Assembly (NCBI GenBank): GCA_955652715.1
Contig: CATPBS010000259.1
Span: 1-11,517, forward strand
DNA length: 11,517 nt
Reading direction: 5' to 3'
Source of the DNA: an uncultured Candidatus Udaeobacter sp.
GTDB taxonomy: Bacteria > Verrucomicrobiota > Verrucomicrobiia > Chthoniobacterales > UBA10450
Shown here one piece after another: positions 1 through 8,353 of this stretch (position 1 is the first letter of the stretch; every line of letters begins with the position of its first letter). The notes beneath the pieces were generated by a model. That model was given only the letters and a program-made list of their open reading frames with translations, was not told the DNA's origin and did no database searches. The translations under genes and the position numbers were made by a program.

Positions 1-807
1 ACCCTGGACGGTTCACAAATCGAGCTCTACGCCGTCGCGACAAGGAACGACGCGGGCGAACTCACCGGAGCACTCGTCTTATTTCACAACATCACCGAGC
101 TGAAGAAGATGGATCAGGTCAGGCGGGATTTTGTCGCTAATGTCTCGCACGAATTGCGCACGCCATTGTCAATCTTGCGGGGCTACATCGAGACCTTGCT
201 CGATAACCCGGAGACATCGCGCGAGGAGTTCTTGCGGATTCTGGGAGTCATGGAACGTCATTCCAAACGCCTCGACTCGCTGGCTGAGGACCTGCTTACC
301 CTTGCGCAATTGGAATCGCCCAATCCCAATTTGCAATTGGGCAACGTCGATCTGTCGAGCTTCTTCGGAGAAATGACTCACGATTGGGAAAAGAAGCTCG
401 CAAACAAACAGCTCAACGTAATTGTCGATGTTCCGCCCGACTTCCCCACGATTCGCGCTGACCGGGTGCGGCTACAGGAAGCTCTGTACAATTTGCTCGA
501 TAACGCCGTGAAATATTCGCGTGAGCACGGCGAGATTAGGCTGGTGGCTCGGCGGCGCGATCAAGAAATCGTGCTGAGTGTGAGCGATGACGGCATCGGC
601 ATCAGCAAAGAAGATTTGCCGCGCGTTTTCGAGCGCTTCTATCGCGTCGACAAGGCGCGCACCGCCAAAACCATTCGGGGAACCGGTCTCGGCCTGGCGA
701 TCGTGAAACACATCGCGCAACTCCATGGCGGTCACGTCGAAGCGGAGAGCGAAAGCGAAAAAGGCACGACGATTCGCGTGGTTCTGCCGATCGTCACACA
801 AACGTAA
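1..807 (+). CDS. phoR: PhoR-type phosphate sensor histidine kinase, 3' part (5' end outside window)
   Basis: This is the C-terminal part of a membrane sensor kinase; the frame is open from base 1, so the N-terminus (membrane segments, most of the PAS domain) lies outside the window. The first 36 codons read like the end of a PAS domain (GALVLFHNITELKKM). Then comes the dimerisation/phosphoacceptor domain with the H-box SHELRTP, its histidine encoded at 148-150. The ATPase domain shows the N-box LYNLLDNAVKYS, the G1 box DDGIGI, the F-box RVFERFYRVD and the G2 box GTGLGLAIVKH, so catalysis looks intact. In the PhoR family the kinase phosphorylates the response regulator PhoB when phosphate is scarce. 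PhoR rather than another PAS kinase is chosen because pstSCAB-phoU follows directly. The phoB partner is not in view and would be expected upstream. Confidence 0.9.
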   Translation, partial: TLDGSQIELYAVATRNDAGELTGALVLFHNITELKKMDQVRRDFVANVSHELRTPLSILRGYIETLLDNPETSREEFLRILGVMERHSKRLDSLAEDLLTLAQLESPNPNLQLGNVDLSSFFGEMTHDWEKKLANKQLNVIVDVPPDFPTIRADRVRLQEALYNLLDNAVKYSREHGEIRLVARRRDQEIVLSVSDDGIGISKEDLPRVFERFYRVDKARTAKTIRGTGLGLAIVKHIAQLHGGHVEAESESEKGTTIRVVLPIVTQT

Positions 808-808
808 C
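791..808 (+). promoter_or_regulatory. candidate Pho-box-like direct repeat upstream of pstS
   Basis: Two 7-bp units, TCGTCAC (791-797) and ACGTAAC (802-808), are separated by the 4-bp spacer ACAA. This gives the 11-bp period of the classical PhoB site, built on CTGTCAT/CTGTCAC-like halves. Each half matches the GTmAC core but differs at the first two bases. The site covers the last codons and stop of phoR and lies about 46 bp before the pstS start, a sensible position for activation. The match is weak: the second half includes 'acgtaa', which is simply a Thr codon plus stop and recurs at the end of pstS. Treat it as a candidate only. Confidence 0.28.
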
Positions 809-854
809 AGTAAAGATTTTGACCAGCTGAATCGGCCTGGGGCAATCTCGTTGC

Positions 855-1874
855 ATGACGAAATCCTACAGGTCAAAAATCCTTCTTGGACTCACAATCG
901 CATTTGGGCTGAGCACGACAGGATGGGCGCAGATGATGATCAACGGCGCAGGCGCGACGTTTCCGTATCCCATTTACTCCAAATGGTTTGACGAATACGC
1001 GAAGGTCGATCCTTCCGTGCGGTTCAATTATCAATCGATCGGTTCCGGCGGGGGGCAAAAACAAATCCTGGCACAAACGGTCGATTTCGGCGCGTCGGAT
1101 GGACCAATGAGCGATGACAACTTGGCCAAAGCTCCGGGGAAAATTCTGCATATTCCGACGGTCGCCGGCGCGGTCGTGCTCACCTACAATTTGGCGGGCA
1201 ATCCGAGTCTAAAACTCGATGGAGAGGCCGTCGCCGAAATTTATCTCGGCCAAATAAAAAAATGGAACGATCCAAAAATAACGGCGCTGAACGCGGGCGC
1301 AAAGCTACCGGATCAAGACATCGTCGTGGTGCATCGATCTGATGGCAGCGGCACAACATTTATCTTTACCGATTATTTGAGTAAAGTCAGCGCAGAGTGG
1401 AAGCAGAAGGCTGGTAACAATACATCCGTCAATTGGCCATCCGGCATCGGCGGAAAAGGAAATGAAGGCGTCTCGGGACAAGTGAAGCAAACGCCGGGAG
1501 CGATCGGCTACGTGGAATTGATTTACGCGGTCCAAAACAAAATGCCGTACGCAGAGGTCAAAAATTCGGCGGGTCAATTCGTGAAACCGACGATTGAGTC
1601 GGTGACCGCGGCGCTCGCAACCGCCGATATTCCGGATGACTTCCGGTTCTCGATGACAAACGCGCCGGGCAAGGATGCGTATCCAATCGCAGGCGCGACT
1701 TGGTTGCTGGTTTACCAGCAGCAGAAAGATGCGGCCAAGGGAAAAAAATTGGTCGAATTCCTGAAATGGGCGCTGACGAAGGGAGAAGGAATGGCCAAGG
1801 ATCTAAACTACGCGCCGCTGCCGGACGATGTTCAACAACGCGTCCTGAAGCGAATCGACGAGATCAAAACGTAA
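855..1874 (+). CDS. pstS: Phosphate ABC transporter periplasmic substrate-binding protein PstS
   Basis: PstS captures inorganic phosphate outside the inner membrane and delivers it to the PstCA channel. The 339-residue protein begins with a secretion signal: basic residues (K3, R6, K8), a hydrophobic core at about 9-20, and a probable signal peptidase I cut after TTGWA (A25). The mature protein opens with the hallmark GAGATFPYPIYSKWF and continues with NYQSIGSGGG, DFGASDGPM, VVHRSDGSGTTFIFTDYL and QTPGAIGYVEL. These are the phosphate-binding and fold-defining stretches of the PstS family; the Ser-Gly-Ser and Arg-Ser-Asp-Gly-Ser-Gly-Thr groups contact phosphate in known structures. No lipobox cysteine is seen, so it should be soluble in the periplasm rather than a lipoprotein. 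The gap from phoR is 47 bp and no strong Shine-Dalgarno sequence precedes the ATG. Confidence 0.97.
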   Translation: MTKSYRSKILLGLTIAFGLSTTGWAQMMINGAGATFPYPIYSKWFDEYAKVDPSVRFNYQSIGSGGGQKQILAQTVDFGASDGPMSDDNLAKAPGKILHIPTVAGAVVLTYNLAGNPSLKLDGEAVAEIYLGQIKKWNDPKITALNAGAKLPDQDIVVVHRSDGSGTTFIFTDYLSKVSAEWKQKAGNNTSVNWPSGIGGKGNEGVSGQVKQTPGAIGYVELIYAVQNKMPYAEVKNSAGQFVKPTIESVTAALATADIPDDFRFSMTNAPGKDAYPIAGATWLLVYQQQKDAAKGKKLVEFLKWALTKGEGMAKDLNYAPLPDDVQQRVLKRIDEIKT

Positions 1875-1881
1875 CGAAGGG

Positions 1882-2910
1882 GTGTACCGCAGCGGCCTGC
1901 CGCTGCTAATCAACGTATTAAGTTTTATGGCTGTGGCCGCATCGATAGCGGTGGGAGAGCGCTCCGTCCAAGCACGGATGGCGTCTCCATCCCGCTTTGG
2001 GGATAAGGCATTCGAGTGGCTTACGCTCGCGATGGCTCTGGTGGTGGTTGTGCTGATTACCCTGATTGGTTGGCAGCTCTGGATTGGGTCTTCGGTCGCT
2101 ATCAAGAAATTCGGTTTTCATTTCCTCGTCACATCAACCTGGGACCCAGTCGCGGAGCAATTCGGCGCGCTGCCCTTCATTTACGGAACGCTCGTTTCTT
2201 CTCTAATCGCACTGTTGATCGCGGTTCCCTTGAGTATCGCAACAGCAGCGTATCTGACTGAGCTTGCTCCGCTCTGGCTTCGGCAGCCGCTCGTGTCTTT
2301 GATCGAAATGTTAGCCGCAATTCCGAGTGTCATCCTCGGACTCTGGGGCATTTTCGTGATGATTCCGTGGCTGCGCGATTATCCGTTTCCGTTCCTCAAG
2401 AGAGTCTTCGGTTGGACGCCGTTCTTCAGTGGGCCGATCTACGGGCCAAGCATGCTCGCCGGCGGCATTATTATCGCAGTGATGATTCTGCCGATCATCA
2501 CATCGGTTTCGCGCGAAATTCTGCGCAGTGTACCGGATTTGCAACGGGAAGCCGCCTATGGCCTTGGAGCGACCCGCTGGGAGGCGACCCGCATCGCGGT
2601 ACTCAGTTATGCCAAGAAAGGGTTGTTCGGCGCAGTGATTCTGGGCTTGGGACGCGCACTTGGCGAAACGATGGCTGTCACGATGGTGATCGGCAACACG
2701 CCGCAGATCGCTGCGTCGCTATTCAAGCCCGGATATACGCTGGCCAGCGTGCTTGCCAATGAATTCACCGAAGCGACGACCGATATGTATCTTCAGGCTT
2801 TATTCGAAATCGGGCTGGTTCTGTTTGGAATAACGATCCTGGTGAACCTTCTCGCTCAATTGCTTTTGCGGACCATTACCACTGCTTCGACCACACGCGC
2901 GGTGCAGTAA
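1882..2910 (+). CDS. pstC: Phosphate ABC transporter permease PstC
   Basis: PstC is one of two inner-membrane permease subunits of the high-affinity phosphate importer. Six hydrophobic segments are visible, beginning with LTLAMALVVVVLITLIGWQL and ending with FEIGLVLFGITILVNLLAQL. The cytoplasmic coupling loop that docks on the ATPase (REAAYGLGATRWEATRI) is present, followed by RALGETMAVTMVIGN, typical of PstC. The start is uncertain. GTG at 1882 gives 342 residues and follows pstS by 7 bp, with GAAGG almost touching it. In-frame ATGs at 1927 and 1978 give 327 or 310 residues. The 1978 start places the first membrane helix about 12 residues from the N-terminus, as is usual for the family, while the extra residues of the longer forms resemble nothing I recognise. 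The longest frame is reported here; the true protein may be shorter. Confidence 0.93.
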   Translation: MYRSGLPLLINVLSFMAVAASIAVGERSVQARMASPSRFGDKAFEWLTLAMALVVVVLITLIGWQLWIGSSVAIKKFGFHFLVTSTWDPVAEQFGALPFIYGTLVSSLIALLIAVPLSIATAAYLTELAPLWLRQPLVSLIEMLAAIPSVILGLWGIFVMIPWLRDYPFPFLKRVFGWTPFFSGPIYGPSMLAGGIIIAVMILPIITSVSREILRSVPDLQREAAYGLGATRWEATRIAVLSYAKKGLFGAVILGLGRALGETMAVTMVIGNTPQIAASLFKPGYTLASVLANEFTEATTDMYLQALFEIGLVLFGITILVNLLAQLLLRTITTASTTRAVQ

Positions 2911-2918
2911 CCACGTCT

Positions 2919-3773
2919 ATGAGACGATCAGACAGCCACATCTGGCGGAAAATCAAAAGCGGGCTGGCATCGGCTATCGCCTTCATTTCGGCCGTTCTTG
3001 TGATAACACCGCTGGGTCTGGTATTTTTTCATCTTGTCGTCAACGGCGCCAGTTCAGTGAGCTGGGATTTTTTCACGAAATTACCAGCGCCGGTTGGAGC
3101 GATAGGCGGCGGCATGGCGAATGCAATCGTCGGCTCGCTTGAATTGCTCGCTCTCGCTGGCGCGATCGGAATACCAATTGGCGTCTTGGGTGGAGTTTAC
3201 CTCGCGGAATACGGCTCGGCACGGATCAATTCTGTTCTCCGCTTCCTGGCGGACGTGCTCAACGGCGTTCCATCAATCACCTGGGGTGTCGTGGTTTATG
3301 GTCTGGTGGTTTTGCGTGTCAAAGGGTTCTCGGCTTACGCTGGCGGTCTTGCGCTGGGCCTGATCATGATTCCACTGATCTTGCGCACAACTGAGGAAGT
3401 TGTTCTGCTTGTACCAAACGGATACCGCGAAGCTGCGCTCGCGCTCGGCGTCAGCCGCTGGAAAACGATCGTCCACATTGTAATGAAGACCGCGTCCAAG
3501 GGAATCATCACCGGGATTCTGCTCGCGCTAGCTCGCGTGGGTGGTGAAACGGCCCCGCTTCTTTTTACCGCTTTCGGTAATCGTTTCTGGAACCACAGCC
3601 TCAATCAACCCATCGCCGCGCTTCCATTGCAGGTTTTTACCTATGCAATATCTCCCTATGACGATTGGCATCGCCAGGCTTGGGCTGGCGCTCTCGTGCT
3701 GGTCACCGGAATTTTTTGCGTTAATGTGCTTGTAAGGATCCTGACTCGAGGACGGGCGTCGTCGGTTGTGTAG
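2919..3773 (+). CDS. pstA: Phosphate ABC transporter permease PstA
   Basis: PstA is the second permease subunit, pairing with PstC in the inner membrane. The 284-residue protein has a short basic N-terminus ([15 protein letters not shown]) and six hydrophobic segments, the first at [20 protein letters not shown]. Recognisable family stretches are [41 protein letters not shown], the ATPase-coupling loop [15 protein letters not shown], and [17 protein letters not shown] near the C-terminus. Length is close to the usual size for PstA. The ATG lies 8 bp after the pstC stop, so the two subunits are very probably made from one message, as expected for a one-to-one complex. Confidence 0.96.
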   Translation: MRRSDSHIWRKIKSGLASAIAFISAVLVITPLGLVFFHLVVNGASSVSWDFFTKLPAPVGAIGGGMANAIVGSLELLALAGAIGIPIGVLGGVYLAEYGSARINSVLRFLADVLNGVPSITWGVVVYGLVVLRVKGFSAYAGGLALGLIMIPLILRTTEEVVLLVPNGYREAALALGVSRWKTIVHIVMKTASKGIITGILLALARVGGETAPLLFTAFGNRFWNHSLNQPIAALPLQVFTYAISPYDDWHRQAWAGALVLVTGIFCVNVLVRILTRGRASSVV

Positions 3774-3784
3774 ACCATTCGCAA

Positions 3785-4633
3785 ATGGATAATTTAGTTA
3801 TGGCAACACCCGAGCAAAGCGTTACCGAGCGCGTCGAACCGCTTGCCCAGCCGCCCCCCAGCATCGAGCCAGCGCCACCGTTAACTTTTCAGGTGAAGAA
3901 TCTCTCGATCTGGTACGGCGAGAAGCGTGCCATTGATAATGTGACGCTCGACGTCGCTTCGAATGCCGTGACCGCGATCATTGGGCCGAGCGGTTGCGGA
4001 AAATCAACGTTTCTCCGGGCTCTCAATCGCATGCACGAACTGGTGCCAAAGACGCGGATGGAAGGAACGGTCCTCCTTCAAGGCGAGGACCTCTATTCGA
4101 AAAACGTCGATCCCGCAATTGTTCGCCGCCGGGTCGGCATGATCTTTCAAAAATCAAATCCCTTTCCAACAATGACGATTGGCGAAAATGTCATCGTTGG
4201 CCTGCGTTTGAACGGAGTGCGCAACCAAAAATTCCTCAACGAACGTTTGGAAAAATCACTCCGAATGGCCGCGCTTTGGGATGAGGTGAAAGATGATCTG
4301 CACAAACCAGGCACAAGTCTTTCCGGCGGGCAGCAGCAGAGGCTCTGCATCGCGCGCGCGCTCGCCGTGGAGCCGGAGGTAATTTTGATGGATGAGCCTT
4401 GCTCAGCGCTCGATCCGATCGCCACGGCCAAGATTGAGGAGTTGATCTACGAACTCAAGGCGCGCTACACGATCGTGACGGTGACACACAATATGCAGCA
4501 AGCGGGCCGCGTCTCCGATTACACCGCGTTTTTTTACCTCGGACGGCTGATCGAGTTTGGGCCAACAACGAAGATTTTTACAAATCCAAGCGAACGACAG
4601 ACCGAAGATTATATTACTGGCCGATTTGGTTAA
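3785..4633 (+). CDS. pstB: Phosphate ABC transporter ATP-binding protein PstB
   Basis: PstB is the cytoplasmic ATPase that powers phosphate import through PstCA. All nucleotide-binding motifs are intact: Walker [10 protein letters not shown] (residues 67-75), Q-loop [10 protein letters not shown], signature LSGGQQQR (179-186), Walker B ILMDEP (200-205), the D-loop in SALDP, and the switch histidine in VTHNM (H235). The ending [10 protein letters not shown] is characteristic of PstB and separates it from other ABC ATPases. At 282 residues it is about 25 longer than E. coli PstB; the excess is an N-terminal, Pro/Glu-rich segment (residues 5-34) of no known function. A second in-frame ATG at 3800 would shorten it by only five residues. 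It follows pstA by 11 bp. Confidence 0.97.
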   Translation: MDNLVMATPEQSVTERVEPLAQPPPSIEPAPPLTFQVKNLSIWYGEKRAIDNVTLDVASNAVTAIIGPSGCGKSTFLRALNRMHELVPKTRMEGTVLLQGEDLYSKNVDPAIVRRRVGMIFQKSNPFPTMTIGENVIVGLRLNGVRNQKFLNERLEKSLRMAALWDEVKDDLHKPGTSLSGGQQQRLCIARALAVEPEVILMDEPCSALDPIATAKIEELIYELKARYTIVTVTHNMQQAGRVSDYTAFFYLGRLIEFGPTTKIFTNPSERQTEDYITGRFG

Positions 4634-4662
4634 TGACGAAGAAAGGTAAAGATCGATAAACG

Positions 4663-5349
4663 ATGATCGCACACAGGCACATTCTTGGGACATTCGATGA
4701 GTCGCTCACGGCCCTGCGCAACAACGTGCTTATGATGGCTGGCCTGACTGAACGCAGCTTGGAGCGGGCCATGAAGGGTCTGATCAATCGCGACGACAAT
4801 CTTTGCGCGAATGCAATCGCCGATGACGAAGAAATCGACCAGCTGGAAAAACAAATCGATAAGGACGGAGTGGACATTCTATTGCGCTTTCAACCGGTCG
4901 CTTCTGATCTGCGCCGCGTCGTCTCCGCCATGAAACTTTCCTCGAATCTTGAGCGCATGGCCGATCAGGCGACCACAATTGCGCGGCGCGCGCGGAAGCT
5001 GAATCGGCATCCGCCCCTGCCCGAAGTCGAACTGATAAAGCCGATGTACGACCATGCCATGTCGATGTTCAAAGACAGCGTGGATGCCTTCGTGCGTGAG
5101 GACGTCGATCTTGGACGTGCAGTCGTTCCGCGTGATGAAAAGCTGGATGAATTGAACCGCATGGCCAGCCACAAACTAGTCGAGCGCATGGCGAAGGATC
5201 CGGATCAATTGCGGGGATACTTGAATCTCATTTTCATCAGCCGTTGCCTCGAGCGCGTGGGCGATCATGCCACGAATATCGCCGAAGACGCAGTTTACGC
5301 CGCAGCAGCCGAAGACATCAGGCATCAAACTGTCGCGGCGTCCGTCTGA
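4663..5349 (+). CDS. phoU: Phosphate signalling regulator PhoU
   Basis: PhoU is a cytoplasmic all-helical protein that connects the Pst transporter with PhoR, silencing the Pho response when phosphate is plentiful and restraining Pst uptake. The 228-residue protein shows the two tandem three-helix repeats of the family, each with its metal-binding signature: LERMADQATTIARRA in the first half and CLERVGDHATNIAEDA in the second. The start gives FDESLTALRNNVLMMAGLTE, the normal beginning of helix 1. It sits 29 bp after pstB, with a purine-rich AAAGG stretch in the gap at about 4641-4645, somewhat far from the ATG. The order pstSCAB-phoU matches the classical operon, which supports co-transcription. 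Confidence 0.96.
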   Translation: MIAHRHILGTFDESLTALRNNVLMMAGLTERSLERAMKGLINRDDNLCANAIADDEEIDQLEKQIDKDGVDILLRFQPVASDLRRVVSAMKLSSNLERMADQATTIARRARKLNRHPPLPEVELIKPMYDHAMSMFKDSVDAFVREDVDLGRAVVPRDEKLDELNRMASHKLVERMAKDPDQLRGYLNLIFISRCLERVGDHATNIAEDAVYAAAAEDIRHQTVAASV

Positions 5350-5395
5350 GACGGCGGACGTTGCGTATGCGCAGTTAATTGCCGATCTTTGAGAG

Positions 5396-7648
5396 ATGGC
5401 GGAAGCTCAGGCCACTGCTCAAAGCGAAGAGGAAAGCAGCGCGATCGCCCCCCCAGAGGCCGTACAAAGCGCGCGCGCGCGTTTTGGCGATCCAAAAAAT
5501 TTCATCAACCGCGAGCTGAGCTGGCTCGAGTTCAACCGCCGCGTTCTCGAGGAAGCCCAGGATCCGAGTCAGCCGCTTATCGAGCGGGTAAAGTTTCTTA
5601 CCATCTTCAGTTCCAACCTGGATGAGTTTTTCGAGATCCGGGTGGCTGGCATCAAACAACAGATGCAGAGCGAGACCAGCGAGATCGGTCCGGACGGATT
5701 GAGTCCGACGGAGACATTTAATCGCATCCAGAAAACAGTGCGCGAACTGGTGGGAACGCAGTGCAAGCTATGGAAGGACGAACTGCTACCTGAGCTGGCA
5801 AAGAACGGAATTTACGTGCGCGAGATGGCCGAATTGCCTGCGAAACGGGCGGCATGGGCGCATCGTTATTTCCAGCAGGAGGTTCTTCCAATGCTTACCC
5901 CTTTGGCCGTGGATGCCAGCCATCCGTTCCCGCATCTTTTGAACCGAAGTCATAATCTGCTGGTGCGTGCGAAAATGCAGCGGGGTGGCGAGACATTGCA
6001 CGCCATTGTGCAAGTGCCCAGGGCAGTATCGCGCCTGATCGCTATGCCACGCGGCAAAAGTGTAGACGAGCCGTGGGAGTACATCTACCTCGCCTCACTC
6101 ATCAAACAATATATCGGCGAATTGTTTCCCGGTTTGATCCTGGATGAAGTGCACGCGTTTCGGGTCACTCGCAACAGCGATCTCTATATCGACGAGGAAG
6201 AAGCTGAAAATCTTCTGCGCAGCATCGAGCAGGAGCTGCGGCGCTCAAGCCGGGGCAACGCTGTTCGGCTCGAAGTGGAAGCCGATTGTCCAAAAGATGT
6301 TCTCGAATTGCTGCTGAGGTTCTTCGACCTGACGGAGGCTGACGCTTACAAACTCGACGGCCCACTTTCGATGACGCATCTCATGCCGCTCGTGACGAAC
6401 GATGCATTCGCGAAGCTAAAGGACCGGCCATTTCAGCCCGCGCGCGATCCGGCACTGCCACCCCATGTCGATTTTTTCGAAGTACTGCGACGCCAGGACG
6501 TGCTGCTCCATCATCCTTACGACAGTTTCGATCAAATTGTCGAGTGGATCGAGGCGGCAGCGCGGGATCCGCAGGTGCTGGCGATCAAAATCACGCTGTA
6601 TCGCACCAGCGGTGATTCGCCCATAGTCGAAGCGCTCATCGACGCAGCCAATGCCGGGAAACAAGTCACTGCTATTGTTGAGCTGCGCGCGCGCTTTGAC
6701 GAGGCAAGCAATATCCAGTGGGCCCGGCGTCTGGAGGAAGCCGGTGCCCACGTCATTTACGGAGTGGTCGGCCTAAAAACGCATTCCAAGGCACTGCTCA
6801 TCGTCCGCCGCGACACGGACCAGCTTCGGCGCTACGTCCACCTGGGCACCGGCAACTATCACTCGCGCACAGCCCGGATTTACACGGATTTTAGTTTGCT
6901 CACCAGCGAACCGAAATTGACCGAGGAAGTAGCAATTGTTTTCAATACCCTTACCGGCCTCGCCGGTTATCCCGGTCTAAAAAAATTGATGGTCTCGCCA
7001 TTCGATATGCACAGCCGTCTCGTCCGATTAATCGAACGCGAGCGAGACAACGCCCGGGCAGGCAAACCGGCTCGCATTGTTGCGAAGTTAAACGCACTTG
7101 TTGATCAGGAGATCATCGAGAAACTGTACGAAGCTTCCAGCGCCGATGTCAGCATCGATCTGATCGTCCGGGGTATCTGTTGCTTGCGGCCAAAAATCCC
7201 CGGGTTGAGCGACAATATTCGCGTCATCAGCATCGTCGGCCGCTTTCTCGAGCACAGCCGGATTTTTCATTTTGAGAATGCCGGCCAGCCCAAGGTCTTT
7301 CTCTCAAGTGCCGATTGGATGCCGCGAAATTTTTATCGGCGCATTGAGCTTGCCTTCCCCGTCGAGAACTCAGCGTTGCGCGATCAGATTATCAACGAAG
7401 TGCTTCCGAGCTTTTTGCACGACCGCGTTAAGGCGCGGGAGTTGCAGCCCGATGGAAAGTACCGGCGTTTGAAACCCGAAGGCACGGAGCCGCGTGCCCA
7501 GGCGCAGTGGCATTTCCGTGAAGTCTCTCGCGAGCGAACAAAAAAGCTCAGTGGCTCGAAGAAAAAACAGCGCGCGGACAAATTAGTTCCGATCAGCGTC
7601 GTGCATGAAGACTCGGCTGCGGCGGCGAGACCGTCGCAGAAGCCGTGA
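5396..7648 (+). CDS. ppk1: Polyphosphate kinase 1 (PPK1)
   Basis: PPK1 reversibly polymerises the terminal phosphate of ATP into inorganic polyphosphate through a phosphohistidine intermediate. Conserved blocks of the 750-residue protein are FINRELSWLEFNRRV (from about 36) and SSNLDEFFEIRVAGIK in the N-terminal domain, DASHPFPHL in the head domain, and the phospholipase-D-like C-terminal domains with YRTSGDSPIV, GLKTHSKALLIVRR, VHLGTGNYH, RFLEHSR and SSADWMPRNFYRRIE. The histidines matching E. coli H435 and H592 are H463 and H620, both offset by 28, so the active site looks complete. Residues 1-33 form a low-complexity extension whose codons contain a C7 run and a (GC)6 run. The last 50 or so residues are a basic tail (KKLSGSKKKQRADK). 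The start is 46 bp after phoU; the stop overlaps the next gene. Confidence 0.97.
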   Translation: MAEAQATAQSEEESSAIAPPEAVQSARARFGDPKNFINRELSWLEFNRRVLEEAQDPSQPLIERVKFLTIFSSNLDEFFEIRVAGIKQQMQSETSEIGPDGLSPTETFNRIQKTVRELVGTQCKLWKDELLPELAKNGIYVREMAELPAKRAAWAHRYFQQEVLPMLTPLAVDASHPFPHLLNRSHNLLVRAKMQRGGETLHAIVQVPRAVSRLIAMPRGKSVDEPWEYIYLASLIKQYIGELFPGLILDEVHAFRVTRNSDLYIDEEEAENLLRSIEQELRRSSRGNAVRLEVEADCPKDVLELLLRFFDLTEADAYKLDGPLSMTHLMPLVTNDAFAKLKDRPFQPARDPALPPHVDFFEVLRRQDVLLHHPYDSFDQIVEWIEAAARDPQVLAIKITLYRTSGDSPIVEALIDAANAGKQVTAIVELRARFDEASNIQWARRLEEAGAHVIYGVVGLKTHSKALLIVRRDTDQLRRYVHLGTGNYHSRTARIYTDFSLLTSEPKLTEEVAIVFNTLTGLAGYPGLKKLMVSPFDMHSRLVRLIERERDNARAGKPARIVAKLNALVDQEIIEKLYEASSADVSIDLIVRGICCLRPKIPGLSDNIRVISIVGRFLEHSRIFHFENAGQPKVFLSSADWMPRNFYRRIELAFPVENSALRDQIINEVLPSFLHDRVKARELQPDGKYRRLKPEGTEPRAQAQWHFREVSRERTKKLSGSKKKQRADKLVPISVVHEDSAAAARPSQKP

Positions 7649-8334
7649 AAAAAAGAATTCTCGTCATCGACGTGGGCGGCTCGAACGTGAAGTTAATGAT
7701 TTCACGCGCGCAAAAACGAAAGTTCAAATCTAGTCCGGACCTGACGCCGCGCGAAATGATGGCTGAGATCAAACCGCTGCTGCAGGATTGGAGCTTCGAC
7801 GCCGTCTCGATGGGATTCCCATCGCCAGTCCGGAATGGGCGCATCATCAGCGAACCCAAACATCTCGGTCCGGGATGGACACGGTTCGATTACGAGAAGT
7901 CGCTGAGCAAACCGATCCGTATTATCAACGATGCAGCCATGCAGGCCCTTGGCAGTTTTCGCGGCGGGCGCATGTTGTTTCTTGGACTCGGCACTGGGTT
8001 GGGATCGACATTGATTTGGGAAACAAACGTGCTCCCGCTGGAGCTCGGCGATCTGCCGTACGGCAACGGCGACATTATCGAGGATTACCTCGGCAAATCG
8101 GGGATGAAACAGCTCGGGGAAAAAAAGTGGAAACGTGAAGTTCTTCGCGCGGTCGTGTTGTTGAAAAAATCGCTTATTGCCGATTATGTCGTTCTTGGCG
8201 GCGGGAGCGCGAAGAAGTTCGACCAGCTTCCGGCCGGGATTGAGCCTGGACGCAACCGAAACGCTTTTCTTGGTGGCGTTCGCCTTTGGCAAATCGACCC
8301 GCGGACGCGCAGGCCAAAGTGGCGGATCCTGTAA
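7645..8334 (+). CDS. ROK-family sugar kinase, polyphosphate-glucokinase-like
   Basis: This is a predicted cytoplasmic sugar kinase, plausibly phosphorylating glucose with polyphosphate. The 229-residue protein has the ASKHA/ROK layout: phosphate-1 loop VIDVGGSNVKL at the N-terminus, GFPSPV, the catalytic-Asp motif INDAAMQALG, phosphate-2 loop LFLGLGTGLGSTLI, VVLGGGSAKK in the adenosine region, and a terminal NAFLGGVRLW. Two departures are visible. The usual ELGH/ELAH motif after the glycine-rich loop reads ELGDL, replacing the sugar-side histidine by Asp, and the cysteine zinc motif of many ROK proteins is absent. GTG start codon and ppk1 stop share bases (GTGA), implying translational coupling with PPK1. 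That coupling is the main reason to prefer a polyphosphate donor; sequence alone does not settle donor or sugar. Confidence 0.82.
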   Translation: MKKRILVIDVGGSNVKLMISRAQKRKFKSSPDLTPREMMAEIKPLLQDWSFDAVSMGFPSPVRNGRIISEPKHLGPGWTRFDYEKSLSKPIRIINDAAMQALGSFRGGRMLFLGLGTGLGSTLIWETNVLPLELGDLPYGNGDIIEDYLGKSGMKQLGEKKWKREVLRAVVLLKKSLIADYVVLGGGSAKKFDQLPAGIEPGRNRNAFLGGVRLWQIDPRTRRPKWRIL

Positions 8335-8353
8335 CAACGCGTATAAGATCGAC

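Noticed and set aside
472..876. 134-residue open frame on the - strand over phoR and the pstS start
   Set aside because: Antisense to the ATPase domain of the kinase, no recognisable motif, no independent support.
5337..5360. Possible hairpin around the phoU stop (CGTCC...GGACG)
   Set aside because: Only a 5-bp outer and a 3-bp inner stem with an asymmetric bulge and no U-tract; too weak to call a terminator between phoU and ppk1.
8177..8353. N-terminal extension of sixA to an upstream ATG
   Set aside because: It overlaps the end of the ROK kinase gene in another frame and adds about 59 residues with no similarity to histidine phosphatases, whose RHG motif should be near the N-terminus.
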